Shown: positions 1 through 8,790 of the stretch, piece by piece
How positions within the stretch are numbered: the first letter of the stretch is position 1
Layout of the letters: every line of letters begins with the position of its first letter
DNA from: Consotaella salsifontis
GTDB taxonomy: Bacteria > Pseudomonadota > Alphaproteobacteria > Rhizobiales > Rhizobiaceae
Length of the DNA: 64,000 bases
Assembly (NCBI RefSeq): GCF_900167365.1
Contig: NZ_FUXL01000017.1
Coordinates: 34,958 to 98,957 of the forward strand
Direction: 5' to 3'
The notes under the pieces: generated by a model
Told to the model about the DNA's origin: nothing
Database searches by the model: none
Seen by the model: the letters and a program-made list of their open reading frames with translations, nothing else
Translations under genes and position numbers: made by a program

Positions 1-1024
1 CGTCGGGCTGAACGCCACGCTCGGACAGCGCGAATGTGGAACCGCGCGCGATCACGAACAGGCTCCGCAGCTTGGCAAGACGGGTGATGATGTCGTGCGT
101 CAAACCGTGGGCGACGCCGCCGCGCCCATCCCCCTCGCTTCTGAAGGGCATGACGGCCAGCGCGGCGCGCCGGGAAAGATTGCGTCCTTCTGCTGAATGT
201 ATCCCGGCGAGGGACGGAACCTCCCGCTCGGATATCATGATCCGCGAGGCCGGCTGCGGCTGTTCGCGGATTCTCTGCCACGCCTCGCGGAGTGGACGGG
301 TGTCCAGGTCTTCGGCCTCGAAGGCCCGGCTTGTCGAGGCGAGGTGCTTGTCGCCGTCGGTGAGCCTGCCGCGCACTGCAAGGGCTCGGAACAGCGCGAC
401 ATGCGCACGTTCGTCGAGCGGTTCGATCTCGGTCCACCTTTCCAGCAATGGCAGAGGGTCTCCGCCCCCGACCGCCAGCCTTGCCGCCCCGTGCTCCAGA
501 ATAGCTGCATGCCAACTCGTGAAGCGGCGCCGTTGCGCCGCCAGCCAGCTTTCAAAATGCGGGCTATGGTCGACCTCCAATCCCTCCATGAAATCCCCGC
601 GGAATTGGTCAGCCAGGGCGTTCAACCGGACAAGGTCGAGCGCGTCGAGGCCGGTCTCCATCGCTGCGGAAACGTCCAGCGCATCGACAGCACATCCTGC
701 AAGATCGAGGCAGACGCGATCGTCGGCCGCCACGACGCGTCGCGATCCAGGCGCATCCAGGACTGCTCTCAACTTGCTTAGGCACCAACGCAACTCGCCA
801 CGGGGGTCGTTCGGGATCTCCCACAGCAACTCGCAGAGACGACTGCGTCCGACCGGATGGGGCGCCAGGGCCAGATAGGCCAGCAGAGCACACACTTTGC
901 GCGAGCGCGGCAGGCTCAAGGGCGCCCCGTCCCGCGACAGCGTCAAAGGGCCGAGCATGGCTATCGCCAAATTCGACGCGTTCTCATTTTGAAGGTTTGA
1001 TGCGGATTCCACGCGTTTCTCCAC
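1..1024 (-). CDS. SARP/BTAD-type transcriptional regulator, 3' end beyond the left edge
   Basis: This is an open frame on the minus strand that runs off the left edge; at least 341 codons are visible. Residues from about 25 (LGPLTLSRDG, then RSRKVCALLAYLAL) form the winged-helix domain of the OmpR/SARP type, followed by a bacterial transcriptional activator domain (LRWCLSKLRAVL, then RLTDGDKHLA). Near the edge the motif LAVMPF...HGLTHDIITRLAKLRSLFVIARGS is the N-terminal part of the adenylate-cyclase/TolB-like module that follows BTAD in many proteobacterial proteins; TPR repeats would be expected beyond. The start is taken as GTG at 1024, preceded by GGGA six bases away; ATG at 958 is an alternative without a good ribosome site. 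It is divergent from the PLP-enzyme pair and may control it (inference). Confidence 0.8.
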   Translation of the reverse strand, partial: MEKRVESASNLQNENASNLAIAMLGPLTLSRDGAPLSLPRSRKVCALLAYLALAPHPVGRSRLCELLWEIPNDPRGELRWCLSKLRAVLDAPGSRRVVAADDRVCLDLAGCAVDALDVSAAMETGLDALDLVRLNALADQFRGDFMEGLEVDHSPHFESWLAAQRRRFTSWHAAILEHGAARLAVGGGDPLPLLERWTEIEPLDERAHVALFRALAVRGRLTDGDKHLASTSRAFEAEDLDTRPLREAWQRIREQPQPASRIMISEREVPSLAGIHSAEGRNLSRRAALAVMPFRSEGDGRGGVAHGLTHDIITRLAKLRSLFVIARGSTFALSERGVQPD

Positions 1025-1144
1025 GCTTCATCCCACGCTTGTTCAGCGTCGGTGATCCATGACTGTCAAACCGAATGCAGCCAAGAAGATCGCTGGGCTT
1101 ATCAATACGCTTTTTGAGTCAATATCAAGATGTGGAGATCAAGC

Positions 1145-2230
1145 ATGCTTGCAACGAACACACGCATGACGACAGGCCGTAGGCGCTTGTTTGAGAGTGT
1201 TCTTGAGACGATCGGCGATACTCCGGTGGTAAGGATCAACAATATCGGCGTGGACCACGTCACGCTCTTCGCCAAGCTCGAGGCTTTCAACCCCGCGGCA
1301 TCCGTCAAGGACCGCCTGGCAATCGGTATCATCGAAGCAGCCGAGCGCAGCGGCGCCCTAAGGCCGGGGCAGACGATCGTCGAGGCAACCAGCGGCAACA
1401 CCGGAATCGGCCTGGCGATGGTCTGCGCCCAGAAGGGCTACCCGCTGGTCGTCACCATGGCAGACAGTTTTTCCGTCGAACGGCGCAAGCTGATGCGCAT
1501 GCTGGGCGCCAAGGTCGTCCTGACGCCGCGAGCCGCAAAGGGGTTTGGGATGTACCGGAAGGCGGTCGAACTGGCCGAGGCGAACGGCTGGTTCCTAGAG
1601 CGCCAGTTCGAAAGCGAAGCCAACGCCGACATCCACGAAGCGACGACTGGCCGCGAGATCGTCAACGATTTCGCAGGCGCCCGACTCGACTGGTTCGTCA
1701 CCGGATATGGCACCGGCGGCACGGTGACGGGCGTAGCGCGCGTGCTGCGGCGGGAGAGGCCGGACACGAGGATCGTCCTCGCGGAACCCGCGAACGCGCA
1801 ACTGATCGGCAGCGGCAGGGCTCAGGCGCGTGCGGCGGACGGCGCCCCGACCGAGAGCCACGCCGCCTTCGAGCCGCACCCGATCCAGGGCTGGACGCCG
1901 GATTTCGTTCCGAACGTGCTCCAGGAGACAATCGACCAGCACTATTACGACGAAGTGGTGCCGGTTTCCGGGGCGGACGGAGTCGCCTGGGCCAGGGAGC
2001 TTGCGCAAAAGGAGGGCATCTTCACCGGCATTTCCGGGGGCGCCACCTTCGCAGCGGCGCGCCACATCGCCGAACGGGCGCCGGCCGGATCGGTGATCCT
2101 GTGCATGCTGCCGGACACCGGCGAACGATACCTCTCGACGCCGCTGTTCGAGGGCATCGAAGCCGACATGGACCCGGATGAGCTGGCGCTGTCGCGATCA
2201 ACCCCCGGATTCCAGATGACCGCTGAATAA
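1145..2230 (+). CDS. PLP-dependent cysteine-synthase-like enzyme (beta-replacement)
   Basis: A 361-residue fold-type II PLP enzyme of the cysteine synthase / cystathionine beta-synthase family, which replaces the beta-substituent of an activated serine. Visible motifs are the PLP lysine in NPAASVKDR, the substrate loop EATSGNTG, the phosphate-binding GTGGTVTG and GISGGATFAAA near the C-terminus. It is longer than a typical CysK (about 310-325 residues), with extra sequence around residues 215-250. ATG 1145 is chosen because GGAG lies seven bases upstream; an ATG at 1130 would add five residues. It ends 37 bases before a PLP decarboxylase on the same strand, so the product is probably decarboxylated next. 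Housekeeping CysK activity cannot be excluded. Confidence 0.85.
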   Translation: MLATNTRMTTGRRRLFESVLETIGDTPVVRINNIGVDHVTLFAKLEAFNPAASVKDRLAIGIIEAAERSGALRPGQTIVEATSGNTGIGLAMVCAQKGYPLVVTMADSFSVERRKLMRMLGAKVVLTPRAAKGFGMYRKAVELAEANGWFLERQFESEANADIHEATTGREIVNDFAGARLDWFVTGYGTGGTVTGVARVLRRERPDTRIVLAEPANAQLIGSGRAQARAADGAPTESHAAFEPHPIQGWTPDFVPNVLQETIDQHYYDEVVPVSGADGVAWARELAQKEGIFTGISGGATFAAARHIAERAPAGSVILCMLPDTGERYLSTPLFEGIEADMDPDELALSRSTPGFQMTAE

Positions 2231-2267
2231 GCCGTCGAACTTCTCGCACAAGAGCATGGTGGGACAG

Positions 2268-3755
2268 ATGACCGAAGAGACCCTCGACCCCATGGACTGG
2301 AAGCGAGTTCAGGCGCTCGCCCATCGGGTGGTCGATGATTCCGTGGCGTTCCTGCGCGATGTCCGGGAACGCCCGGCATGGCGGGAAATGCCGCCCGAGG
2401 TCAGAGCACAGATTGCCGCTCCTCTGCCGCGACTCCCGGCGCCGCTGGAAGACGTATACGCGGAGGTGGCCGAGACGATCATGGCCTATCCCATGGGCAA
2501 CGTCCATCCGCGCTTCTGGTCCTGGTTCATGGGCGCCAGCAATTTCACCGGTGCGCTTGGCGATTTCCTCGCGGCCGTGCAGGGCTCCAATCTCGGCGGC
2601 GGCGACCATGCGGCCGCCCTGATGGATCGGCAGGTGGTTGACTGGCTGAAGGAGATGCTCGGTTTTCCGGCATCTGCCAGCGGAACGCTGGTCAGTGGTG
2701 GCTCGATGGCGAACCTGATCGGGCTGCTCGTCGCCCGCAATGTGAAGGCCGGCGTCGACATTCGTGAACTCGGCGTTGGCGCTATGCCCCAGCCGCTGCG
2801 CTTCTATGGCTCGGACCAGATCCATGGCTGCCATCGCAAGGCGATCGAGGCGCTGGGGCTCGGCAATCGCGCCCTCAGCAGGATACCGACGGACCCAAAG
2901 TACCGGATCGACATCGTCGCCTTGCGCGCGGCGATCGCCGAAGATCGCGCGGCCGGCTTTCGCCCTGCCTGCGTGATCGCCAACGCCGGAACTGTCAACA
3001 CCGGCGCCGTCGACGATCTGGCGGCGTTGGCGGACCTGGCGGCTAAAGAGGATTTATGGCTGCATGTCGACGGCTGTATCGGCGCGCTCGTCGCGATAGC
3101 GCCTGACAATTCCTGGCAGGTTGCGGGGCTCGCCCGAGCCAATTCGGTCGCGCTCGACCCGCATAAGTGGCTGCATGCGCCGTTCGAAGTCGGTTGTGTG
3201 CTGGTGCGCGATGCCGCAGCTCATCGTGGCGCCTTCGCGACCGCACAGGAATATCTGGAATCAAAGCCGCGCGGGCTCGCCTCCGGAACCTGGCTCCACG
3301 AGTATGGTCTCCAGACCACGCGCGGCTTCCGGGCGCTGAAGCTCTGGATGTCGCTCAAGGAGCACGGGGTCGAGAAGTTCGGCCGGTTGATCGACCAGAA
3401 CATCGCCCAGGCGCACGAGCTAAGCCGTCTGATCCAGGTCGAGCCCGAGCTGGAACTGGTGAGCCCCGCGACACTCAATATTGTCTGCTTCCGGTATCGG
3501 TCGGAAAAATCAGATCCGCAGCTCGCCAAGGCGATCAATGTCGAGATCATGCTGCGCCTCCAGGAACAAGGCACCGCCGTTCTCTCGGACACGACCCTGC
3601 GAGGCGCGCATTGCCTGCGAGCCGCGATTGCCAACCATCGCACTCGGCGCGAGGACCTGGAGCTTCTCGTGCGGGAGGTGGTCCGTCTGGGTCGGGAAAT
3701 CGGTTGTGAAAAGCAGTTCCGCGCAAAGTCTGCTTTCGCAGAGCGTTGTGAGTGA
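2268..3755 (+). CDS. Group II pyridoxal-dependent decarboxylase
   Basis: About 495 residues, the normal size for the aromatic amino acid / glutamate / cysteine-sulfinate decarboxylase family (group II). The PLP lysine sits in DPHKWLHAP, the cofactor aspartate in LHVDGCIGA, the histidine that stacks on PLP in SDQIHGC, and the N-terminal HPRFWSWFMG is typical of the family. Substrate cannot be read from sequence. ATG 2268 gives a natural N-terminus (MTEETLDP); an in-frame ATG at 2256 is an alternative. It is transcribed with the upstream cysteine-synthase-like gene. Together they could make a beta-substituted alanine and then its amine, for example taurine from cysteate (inference). Confidence 0.85.
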   Translation: MTEETLDPMDWKRVQALAHRVVDDSVAFLRDVRERPAWREMPPEVRAQIAAPLPRLPAPLEDVYAEVAETIMAYPMGNVHPRFWSWFMGASNFTGALGDFLAAVQGSNLGGGDHAAALMDRQVVDWLKEMLGFPASASGTLVSGGSMANLIGLLVARNVKAGVDIRELGVGAMPQPLRFYGSDQIHGCHRKAIEALGLGNRALSRIPTDPKYRIDIVALRAAIAEDRAAGFRPACVIANAGTVNTGAVDDLAALADLAAKEDLWLHVDGCIGALVAIAPDNSWQVAGLARANSVALDPHKWLHAPFEVGCVLVRDAAAHRGAFATAQEYLESKPRGLASGTWLHEYGLQTTRGFRALKLWMSLKEHGVEKFGRLIDQNIAQAHELSRLIQVEPELELVSPATLNIVCFRYRSEKSDPQLAKAINVEIMLRLQEQGTAVLSDTTLRGAHCLRAAIANHRTRREDLELLVREVVRLGREIGCEKQFRAKSAFAERCE

Positions 3756-3935
3756 CGGCGCTGCGGCCGATCCAGCGATGACAAGTTAGCGTCAACGTCT
3801 GACCGCCCAGCATATCGGGCATCGGGGACCAATTTCTGCCGTCCTGGTGCCAATCCCCAAGCGGCAATCGAAATCCGCCCCCAACGCTCCAGTGATGGCT
3901 AGATCTTGCCGGAGAGCCCGTTCTCGACGATCCGG

Positions 3936-5399
3936 TCAGTTATGCAAATCTTCAATCGGCAACGAAATCCGACAGACCAGCCCTTCCGGCTCAAACGCGA
4001 TTTCCGCGCCGCCCGTGGGCGAGTATTGGAGACTTCTCGCTATGACGGTATGTCCGAAGCCCTTGCGGACCGGAGGTTCGACACGGGGGCCGCCGCTTTC
4101 CCGCCATTCAACAACGAACCGACCTTCACCGTCAGGTTGCGGGACGGACTGAACGGAAACCCTCCCGCCGGTCACCGAGAGCGCGCCGTACTTCGCGGCG
4201 TTGGTGGCAAGCTCGTGGACGACGAGCCCAAAGGCGATCGCTGCCCTTGGAGCCATCAGGCGATCGAGATCGCGGGTGACGAGCCGACCCGCGACGCCGC
4301 TGGTGAAGGGCGCGAGTTCGCTCTGCACGACGTCATCGATCTTCAGGTTGGTCCAGGAGTTCTCCGCCAGGAGGTTGTGCGTCGCTGCCAGCGCCTCGAT
4401 GCGTCCGGTGAAGGCCTTCTGGAAGCCTTCCAGCGTGTCTTCGTGGTGCAGCGTCCGGCTCGAAATCGACAGGACGAGTGCGAGCGTGTTCTTCACGCGG
4501 TGGTCGAGCTCGCGCATTAGAAGCAGCTGCTGCTTCTCGGCCTCCTTGCGCTGCGACAGGTCCACCATCGTGACGACGCAGCCGCTGATCGCATCGTTCC
4601 CGATTCGAAGCGGTGCCGCGCTCACGAGGAAGTCCTTCACCTTCGGAGCGTTCGGCGCATGAGCCTCGACACCCTGCACGGCGGTTCCCTGAATCGCCAT
4701 AAAGACGATGTCCTCGGCCTGCATGAGCCCCGTCGCGTTGGGGAGCTGCAGCGGAACCGCTTGCGCGAATTCCATGCCGAGCGGGTCGCCATTGAACAAG
4801 GCGTGCGCGGCGGCGTTCGCGTGGGTGATGATACCGTCCCTGTCGCAGACCAGCACCGCCTCGTTCGCCGATGCAATCACAGCCCTGGCGGCGCGCTCGC
4901 TCTGCTCGGTCGCCTCGGCGCGCACGCGGTCGGTCACGTCTGTAAAGGTGATGGCCACAGCCGGCGTTGTCGAAAGCTGGAAGGGGGTGGCGGCGAGGAT
5001 GTAGTGTACGGTCTCACCGTCCCGCTTGAAATCGACCTGCGTGGAGAGCGGCCCAAGGAGCGGCGGCACGAGGAGATGGTCGACAGCCTCCGCGACCTCC
5101 ATCGGCGCGACTTCCGAGATCAGGCTCCCCTGAACGGAATTCTGCGTCAAGCCAAGCGCCGAAGTCAGGTTGGCGTTCGCATAGAGAATCCGACCGCTCT
5201 GGTCGATTGCGGCCGCACCAACATTCATCACCTCCATGAAGGCGTGATAGGCGTCGGTGCCGCCGCCGATCTCGAAGACCTGCGTCTCGCCCTGCTGGCC
5301 GACCACAAGAGCGTCGACATCGCCCTGCCGGATCGCGCGGATCGTGTCCTCGGCTTCCGCCAGGCGCCGACGCAGTTCGGCGATTTCATCGAGGCTCAT
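3936..5399 (-). CDS. PAS-PAS HWE/HisKA_2 sensor histidine kinase of the kai operon
   Basis: Soluble 487-residue kinase with no membrane segment. A short N-terminal coiled coil (1-25) leads to two PAS-like domains (about 50-160 and 170-285), then a HisKA_2/HWE dimerisation domain with the phospho-accepting His300 in RELDHRVKN and an ATPase domain with [15 protein letters not shown] (N-box, around 393-407) and EWRESGGP. It overlaps kaiB by four bases (ATGA), so it is translated with the clock genes. Kinases of this type are known downstream of kaiBC in purple bacteria and are thought to read out KaiC state. No response regulator is encoded beside it. It is convergent with the decarboxylase gene. 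Confidence 0.88.
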   Translation of the reverse strand: MSLDEIAELRRRLAEAEDTIRAIRQGDVDALVVGQQGETQVFEIGGGTDAYHAFMEVMNVGAAAIDQSGRILYANANLTSALGLTQNSVQGSLISEVAPMEVAEAVDHLLVPPLLGPLSTQVDFKRDGETVHYILAATPFQLSTTPAVAITFTDVTDRVRAEATEQSERAARAVIASANEAVLVCDRDGIITHANAAAHALFNGDPLGMEFAQAVPLQLPNATGLMQAEDIVFMAIQGTAVQGVEAHAPNAPKVKDFLVSAAPLRIGNDAISGCVVTMVDLSQRKEAEKQQLLLMRELDHRVKNTLALVLSISSRTLHHEDTLEGFQKAFTGRIEALAATHNLLAENSWTNLKIDDVVQSELAPFTSGVAGRLVTRDLDRLMAPRAAIAFGLVVHELATNAAKYGALSVTGGRVSVQSVPQPDGEGRFVVEWRESGGPRVEPPVRKGFGHTVIARSLQYSPTGGAEIAFEPEGLVCRISLPIEDLHN

Positions 5400-5683
5400 T
5401 CGTCCTGAACTTTCAGGGCCACCAGCACTTTTTCAACATCGGAGAGATCCCCGATGATCTTGCGGATGGGAACCGGCAGTTCGCGCACCAGGGTGGGGAT
5501 CGCGACGATGCTGTGTTCCTTGGCGAGCCTGGGGTTCTGCCGCAGATCGATGACTTCAACCTCATACTGCCCGGCCATGTGCTCCTCGGTGATCTTCCGA
5601 AGGTTGGCGATGGCTGCGAGAGATTTGGGCGTTTGCCCGGCCACGTAAAGGATGAGCTTCTTCGGGGATGAGGTCTCGGTCAT
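5396..5683 (-). CDS. kaiB: Circadian clock protein KaiB
   Basis: 95 residues, the normal KaiB length, with the thioredoxin-like N-terminus [13 protein letters not shown], the [11 protein letters not shown] segment and the [21 protein letters not shown] core found across KaiB proteins. KaiB binds the KaiC CI ring after switching to a thioredoxin-like fold. Its start overlaps the kaiC stop and its stop overlaps the kinase start, each by four bases, so all three are translationally coupled. No kaiA lies in the window, as is usual for proteobacterial kaiBC loci. Confidence 0.93.
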   Translation of the reverse strand: MTETSSPKKLILYVAGQTPKSLAAIANLRKITEEHMAGQYEVEVIDLRQNPRLAKEHSIVAIPTLVRELPVPIRKIIGDLSDVEKVLVALKVQDE

Positions 5684-7380
5684 TTCAATCTCGATCGGTC
5701 ACCGCCGCTCCGGCTGACGTCCATCTCGTGTGCATCCGTAGCGGCTTGCCGAAGATATTCGGTTGCTGCCTTGGAGACCATATCCAACTCCAGGTCATCG
5801 GCGTCGAGTTCGGCCTGTAGCGCCTCGATCTGCGCCTTTGCCTTCCGCCGGCGCGTCTCGATCATCGCCTTGTTGCGTTCGACGTCGGCAAGACGAGCAA
5901 CCTCGGCGCGTCGGGTCTTCGCTTCCTCGAAGCGTCGAGCCGAGCCGGTGAGGGCGCCTGTTTCGCCGAGGTAGGGCGGCAGGAGCCGGATGCCCGAGCT
6001 GCTCATGACGAACTCACGCACCTGATTGGAGTGCGCCATGCCTCTCGCCTTGAGGAGGTAGAGCTCCCGGTTGAATTCACCGTTCGCCTCTCGGTTGAGC
6101 ATCAGGATCCAGCCGTCCATCAACGAGGAGAGGCCCACATCAGTTGCCATCCCGCTTTCCTGGCCATGCATCAGGTGGGTGAACATGCTGGAGACCCCAC
6201 GGGTCTTGAGGAAGTCGACCATCCTCAGCAGCATGGACTGGACCTCCAACTGGCCGCCACTTTCCATGAAGGCCGAGATCGGGTCGAGGACCACCAGTTG
6301 CGGGTCGAATTTCTGCACTTCGCGAAGCATGAGCGCCAGATGCATTTCGAGGCTGTAGAATGTCGGGCGCGCCGAGATGAAGCGAATGAGCCCGCTGTCG
6401 ACGTAGGGTTTGAAGTCCAGCCCGATGGAGGACATGTTGCGGACGATCTGCCCTGGGGCTTCCTCGAAGGAGAAATAGATCGCCCGCTCGCCTCGCGCCG
6501 CCGCGGCATGGACGAAGCTCGCAGAGAGAGAGGATTTGCCCGACCCCGCGACACCTGAAACGAGAATCGACGAGCCTCGATGAAAGCCGCCTCCGACGAG
6601 CATTGCGTCGAGATCAGCGACCCCCGACGGCACGCGCTCCTCGAAGACCTTATGGTCGAGCCCAAGCGAGCTGACAGGCAGCACCGAAAAGCCGTCGCGG
6701 TCGATCAGGAAAGGATATTCGTTCGTCCCATGCGCGGTCCCGCGATATTTCACGATGCGCATCCGACGCGTCGATATCTGATTGTGCACCCGGTGATCGA
6801 GAAGGATCACACAGTCGGAGACGTATTCCTCCAACCCCTGTCGCGTGAGGGTGCCGTCGCCCCGCTCGGCGGTGATGACCGTCGTCATCCCCTTGTCCTT
6901 GAGCCAGTCGAACAGGCGGCGGATCTCCGCGCGCAACACACCCTGGTTCGTGAAGGCGGAGAAGAGGCTTTCGATCGTGTCGAGGACCACCCGCTTGGCG
7001 CCGATCGCGTCGATCGCGAGCTCGAGGCGCAGGAATATGCCCTCGAGATCGAAGTCGCCGATCTCTGCCATCTCGGACGGATCGATCGCGATATGCTCCA
7101 TCGCAAGCAAGTCTCTGTCGATCAGCCCGCTGACGTCGAAACCGAGCGATGCGACGTTTGCGACGATGTCGACCGGACGTTCCTCGAATGTCACGAAGAC
7201 GCCCGGCTCGCCGTAGTCCCGCGCGCCGTGGACCAGAAAGGTCGTCGCGAACAGGGTTTTTCCGCAGCCTGCCGATCCGCAGACGAGGGTGGGCCGGCCG
7301 CTGGGAACGCCGCCCAGCGTCAGGTCGTCGAAGCCTTCTATGCCGGTGGGGGATTTCGCGATGCCTAAAGGGGAATCCAT
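5680..7380 (-). CDS. kaiC: Circadian clock ATPase KaiC with coiled-coil C-terminal tail
   Basis: 566-residue double RecA-like ATPase. CI has Walker A at residues 35-42 (GSAGCGKT) and the catalytic glutamate pair at 66-67; CII has Walker A at 276-283 (GVAGSGKS) and glutamates 306-307. The autophosphorylation site is Ser418-Ser419 in GLSSLMD, a Ser/Ser pair in place of the Ser/Thr of the cyanobacterial protein. Residues from about 485 onward are charged and heptad-rich ([18 protein letters not shown]), an extended helical tail unlike the short KaiA-binding tail of cyanobacteria but like the KaiC of Rhodobacter sphaeroides. It is the first gene of the kaiC-kaiB-kinase operon. ATG is preceded by GGAAACAAG. 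Confidence 0.93.
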   Translation of the reverse strand: MDSPLGIAKSPTGIEGFDDLTLGGVPSGRPTLVCGSAGCGKTLFATTFLVHGARDYGEPGVFVTFEERPVDIVANVASLGFDVSGLIDRDLLAMEHIAIDPSEMAEIGDFDLEGIFLRLELAIDAIGAKRVVLDTIESLFSAFTNQGVLRAEIRRLFDWLKDKGMTTVITAERGDGTLTRQGLEEYVSDCVILLDHRVHNQISTRRMRIVKYRGTAHGTNEYPFLIDRDGFSVLPVSSLGLDHKVFEERVPSGVADLDAMLVGGGFHRGSSILVSGVAGSGKSSLSASFVHAAAARGERAIYFSFEEAPGQIVRNMSSIGLDFKPYVDSGLIRFISARPTFYSLEMHLALMLREVQKFDPQLVVLDPISAFMESGGQLEVQSMLLRMVDFLKTRGVSSMFTHLMHGQESGMATDVGLSSLMDGWILMLNREANGEFNRELYLLKARGMAHSNQVREFVMSSSGIRLLPPYLGETGALTGSARRFEEAKTRRAEVARLADVERNKAMIETRRRKAKAQIEALQAELDADDLELDMVSKAATEYLRQAATDAHEMDVSRSGGDRSRLK

Positions 7381-7633
7381 CTTGTTTCCAAACGAGCCGA
7401 GTGGCTCCAGTCCTACGGCATTGTCAGTATAGCCGCCAGTGTTGAATAAAGTCGCAGATTAGGGACGCTCTCCAGGCCGTGCAGGCATGGGAAATCCGAC
7501 GCGGAGGATTTCAACCCTCAGAGTTCTGCACAATTCGCGGCTGGCCGAACGCCTCGCCGAAGAGGCCGACACGGATTACGAAGGCGGCAAGCGCATCATC
7601 ATGCGGGGCCTCGGCGGCATCCCGATCGGCAGA

Positions 7634-8644
7634 TCATCTCCGTACGGTGGAGCGCCGGATCATCGGCGCGGCGAACAGGCGCCGCGGAACGGCTTCGGCG
7701 ACCTCGTCCGCCGCGACGCAAGTGACGACGTAGTCGGCGATTTCCGCGACCGGTTGAGCGAACGTGGTGAGGTTGTAGGACGGCCAGGCCGCCTGCTCGA
7801 TGTCGTCGAAGCCAATGACGCTGACGTCCTTCGGAATTCGCAGCCCGAATTCGTGGCGCGCGACGTCCATGAACCCGCAGGCGAGGAGATCGGTGACGCA
7901 GAACACCGCATCTGGCCGGTCGGTTCGTCCGAGGAGACGTCGAGCACCGGCGGCACCGCTCGCATGAGCCGTGGGACCCTCGCTCCAGGTCGCCACCTCC
8001 AGCCCGACGGCGCGGGCCGCATCGACGAAGCCAGTCTCGCGACCGACGAGACTCGGCGTGCGAGCGGCGGAGGTGACCACCGCGAGCCTGCGGCAGCCGG
8101 CCGCGAGGAAGGCGTCCAGCGCCTCTCGCGCCGCCGCGGCATGGTCGAGCGAAACGTTGCGGATGCCCGGCAGCATCTCGTCGCGATTGAGCAGAATCAT
8201 GCGCTGCCCGCTGTCGAGGCAGGTCTGAATGATCGCGCGATCCGGCGAGCCGGACAGCACTACCGTCGCGTCGGCGCGGTAGTGGAGCGTCTGGCGAATG
8301 GCGTCCTCGATCTTTTCCAGCTTTCCGGTGGCGTTGATCACCATCGCCACCTTTCCGGCCTCCTGCAACCGACGCGTCAACGCGTCGACCATGCTCGACA
8401 GGTATGGCGTGGCGATGTCGGAAACCACGAGGCAGACAATGCCGGTGGTTTGACTGATGAGGCCGCGGGCGAGGTGATTGACGTGATAACCGAGCGTTTT
8501 GGCCGCTTTCATCACTCGCTCACGTGTCTCGGGCGAGACGCTGGCGCCTGGCGTGAAGGTGCGCGACACCGCCGAGCGAGAGACGCCGGCGAGCCGTGCG
8601 ACCTCCTGGGAGCTGACGAAACCCGGACTCGATCTCGACCTCAT
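7634..8644 (-). CDS. LacI-family transcriptional repressor
   Basis: A 336-residue LacI/GalR-type regulator with N-terminal helix-turn-helix (SSQEVARLAGVSRSAVSRTF), a hinge helix (NHLARGLISQ) and a periplasmic-binding-like effector domain. ATG 8644 is taken as start because the helix-turn-helix begins about ten residues later; upstream in-frame codons add only low-complexity sequence. It is divergent from the transporter operon and its probable operator lies at 8743-8760. It most likely represses the operon until a sugar or sugar-phosphate ligand is bound. Confidence 0.92.
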   Translation of the reverse strand: MRSRSSPGFVSSQEVARLAGVSRSAVSRTFTPGASVSPETRERVMKAAKTLGYHVNHLARGLISQTTGIVCLVVSDIATPYLSSMVDALTRRLQEAGKVAMVINATGKLEKIEDAIRQTLHYRADATVVLSGSPDRAIIQTCLDSGQRMILLNRDEMLPGIRNVSLDHAAAAREALDAFLAAGCRRLAVVTSAARTPSLVGRETGFVDAARAVGLEVATWSEGPTAHASGAAGARRLLGRTDRPDAVFCVTDLLACGFMDVARHEFGLRIPKDVSVIGFDDIEQAAWPSYNLTTFAQPVAEIADYVVTCVAADEVAEAVPRRLFAAPMIRRSTVRR

Positions 8645-8715
8645 TTCGCGTGATCCCCGCTTCACTCCAACCGCATCGCGACCGTGACCAACTTCCGGTG
8701 GCATCGAATAGGTCG

Positions 8716-8744
8716 TTGACAGCGGTGCGATCGTGCGACAGCTT
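8716..8744 (+). promoter_or_regulatory. Candidate sigma70-type promoter of the transporter operon
   Basis: TTGACA at 8716-8721 is followed by a 17-base spacer and CAGCTT at 8739-8744. The -35 box is a consensus match and the -10 box is poor. It ends in the LacI-type operator and lies 46 bases upstream of the binding-protein start codon, a layout that suits repression. Confidence 0.5.
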
Positions 8745-8760
8745 TGCACACGAGTGCAAA
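8743..8760. promoter_or_regulatory. LacI-family operator
   Basis: TTTGCACACGAGTGCAAA is a near-perfect 18-bp palindrome with the central CG typical of LacI/GalR sites; only the pair flanking the centre is asymmetric. It sits between the divergent lacI-type gene and the transporter operon and overlaps the end of the candidate promoter. Confidence 0.75.
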
Positions 8761-8790
8761 AAATCCATAAGAAAACACCGGGAGGAAACC

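Noticed and set aside
36..878. Plus-strand open frames of 280 and 194 codons at the left edge
   Set aside because: They are antisense to the SARP/BTAD gene, Arg/Ser-rich and match no family, while the minus frame shows clear domains to the very edge.
7487..8653. Plus-strand frame of 388 codons opposite the LacI gene
   Set aside because: Antisense shadow of a well-supported regulator; the first 50 codons upstream of the overlap have no recognised family.
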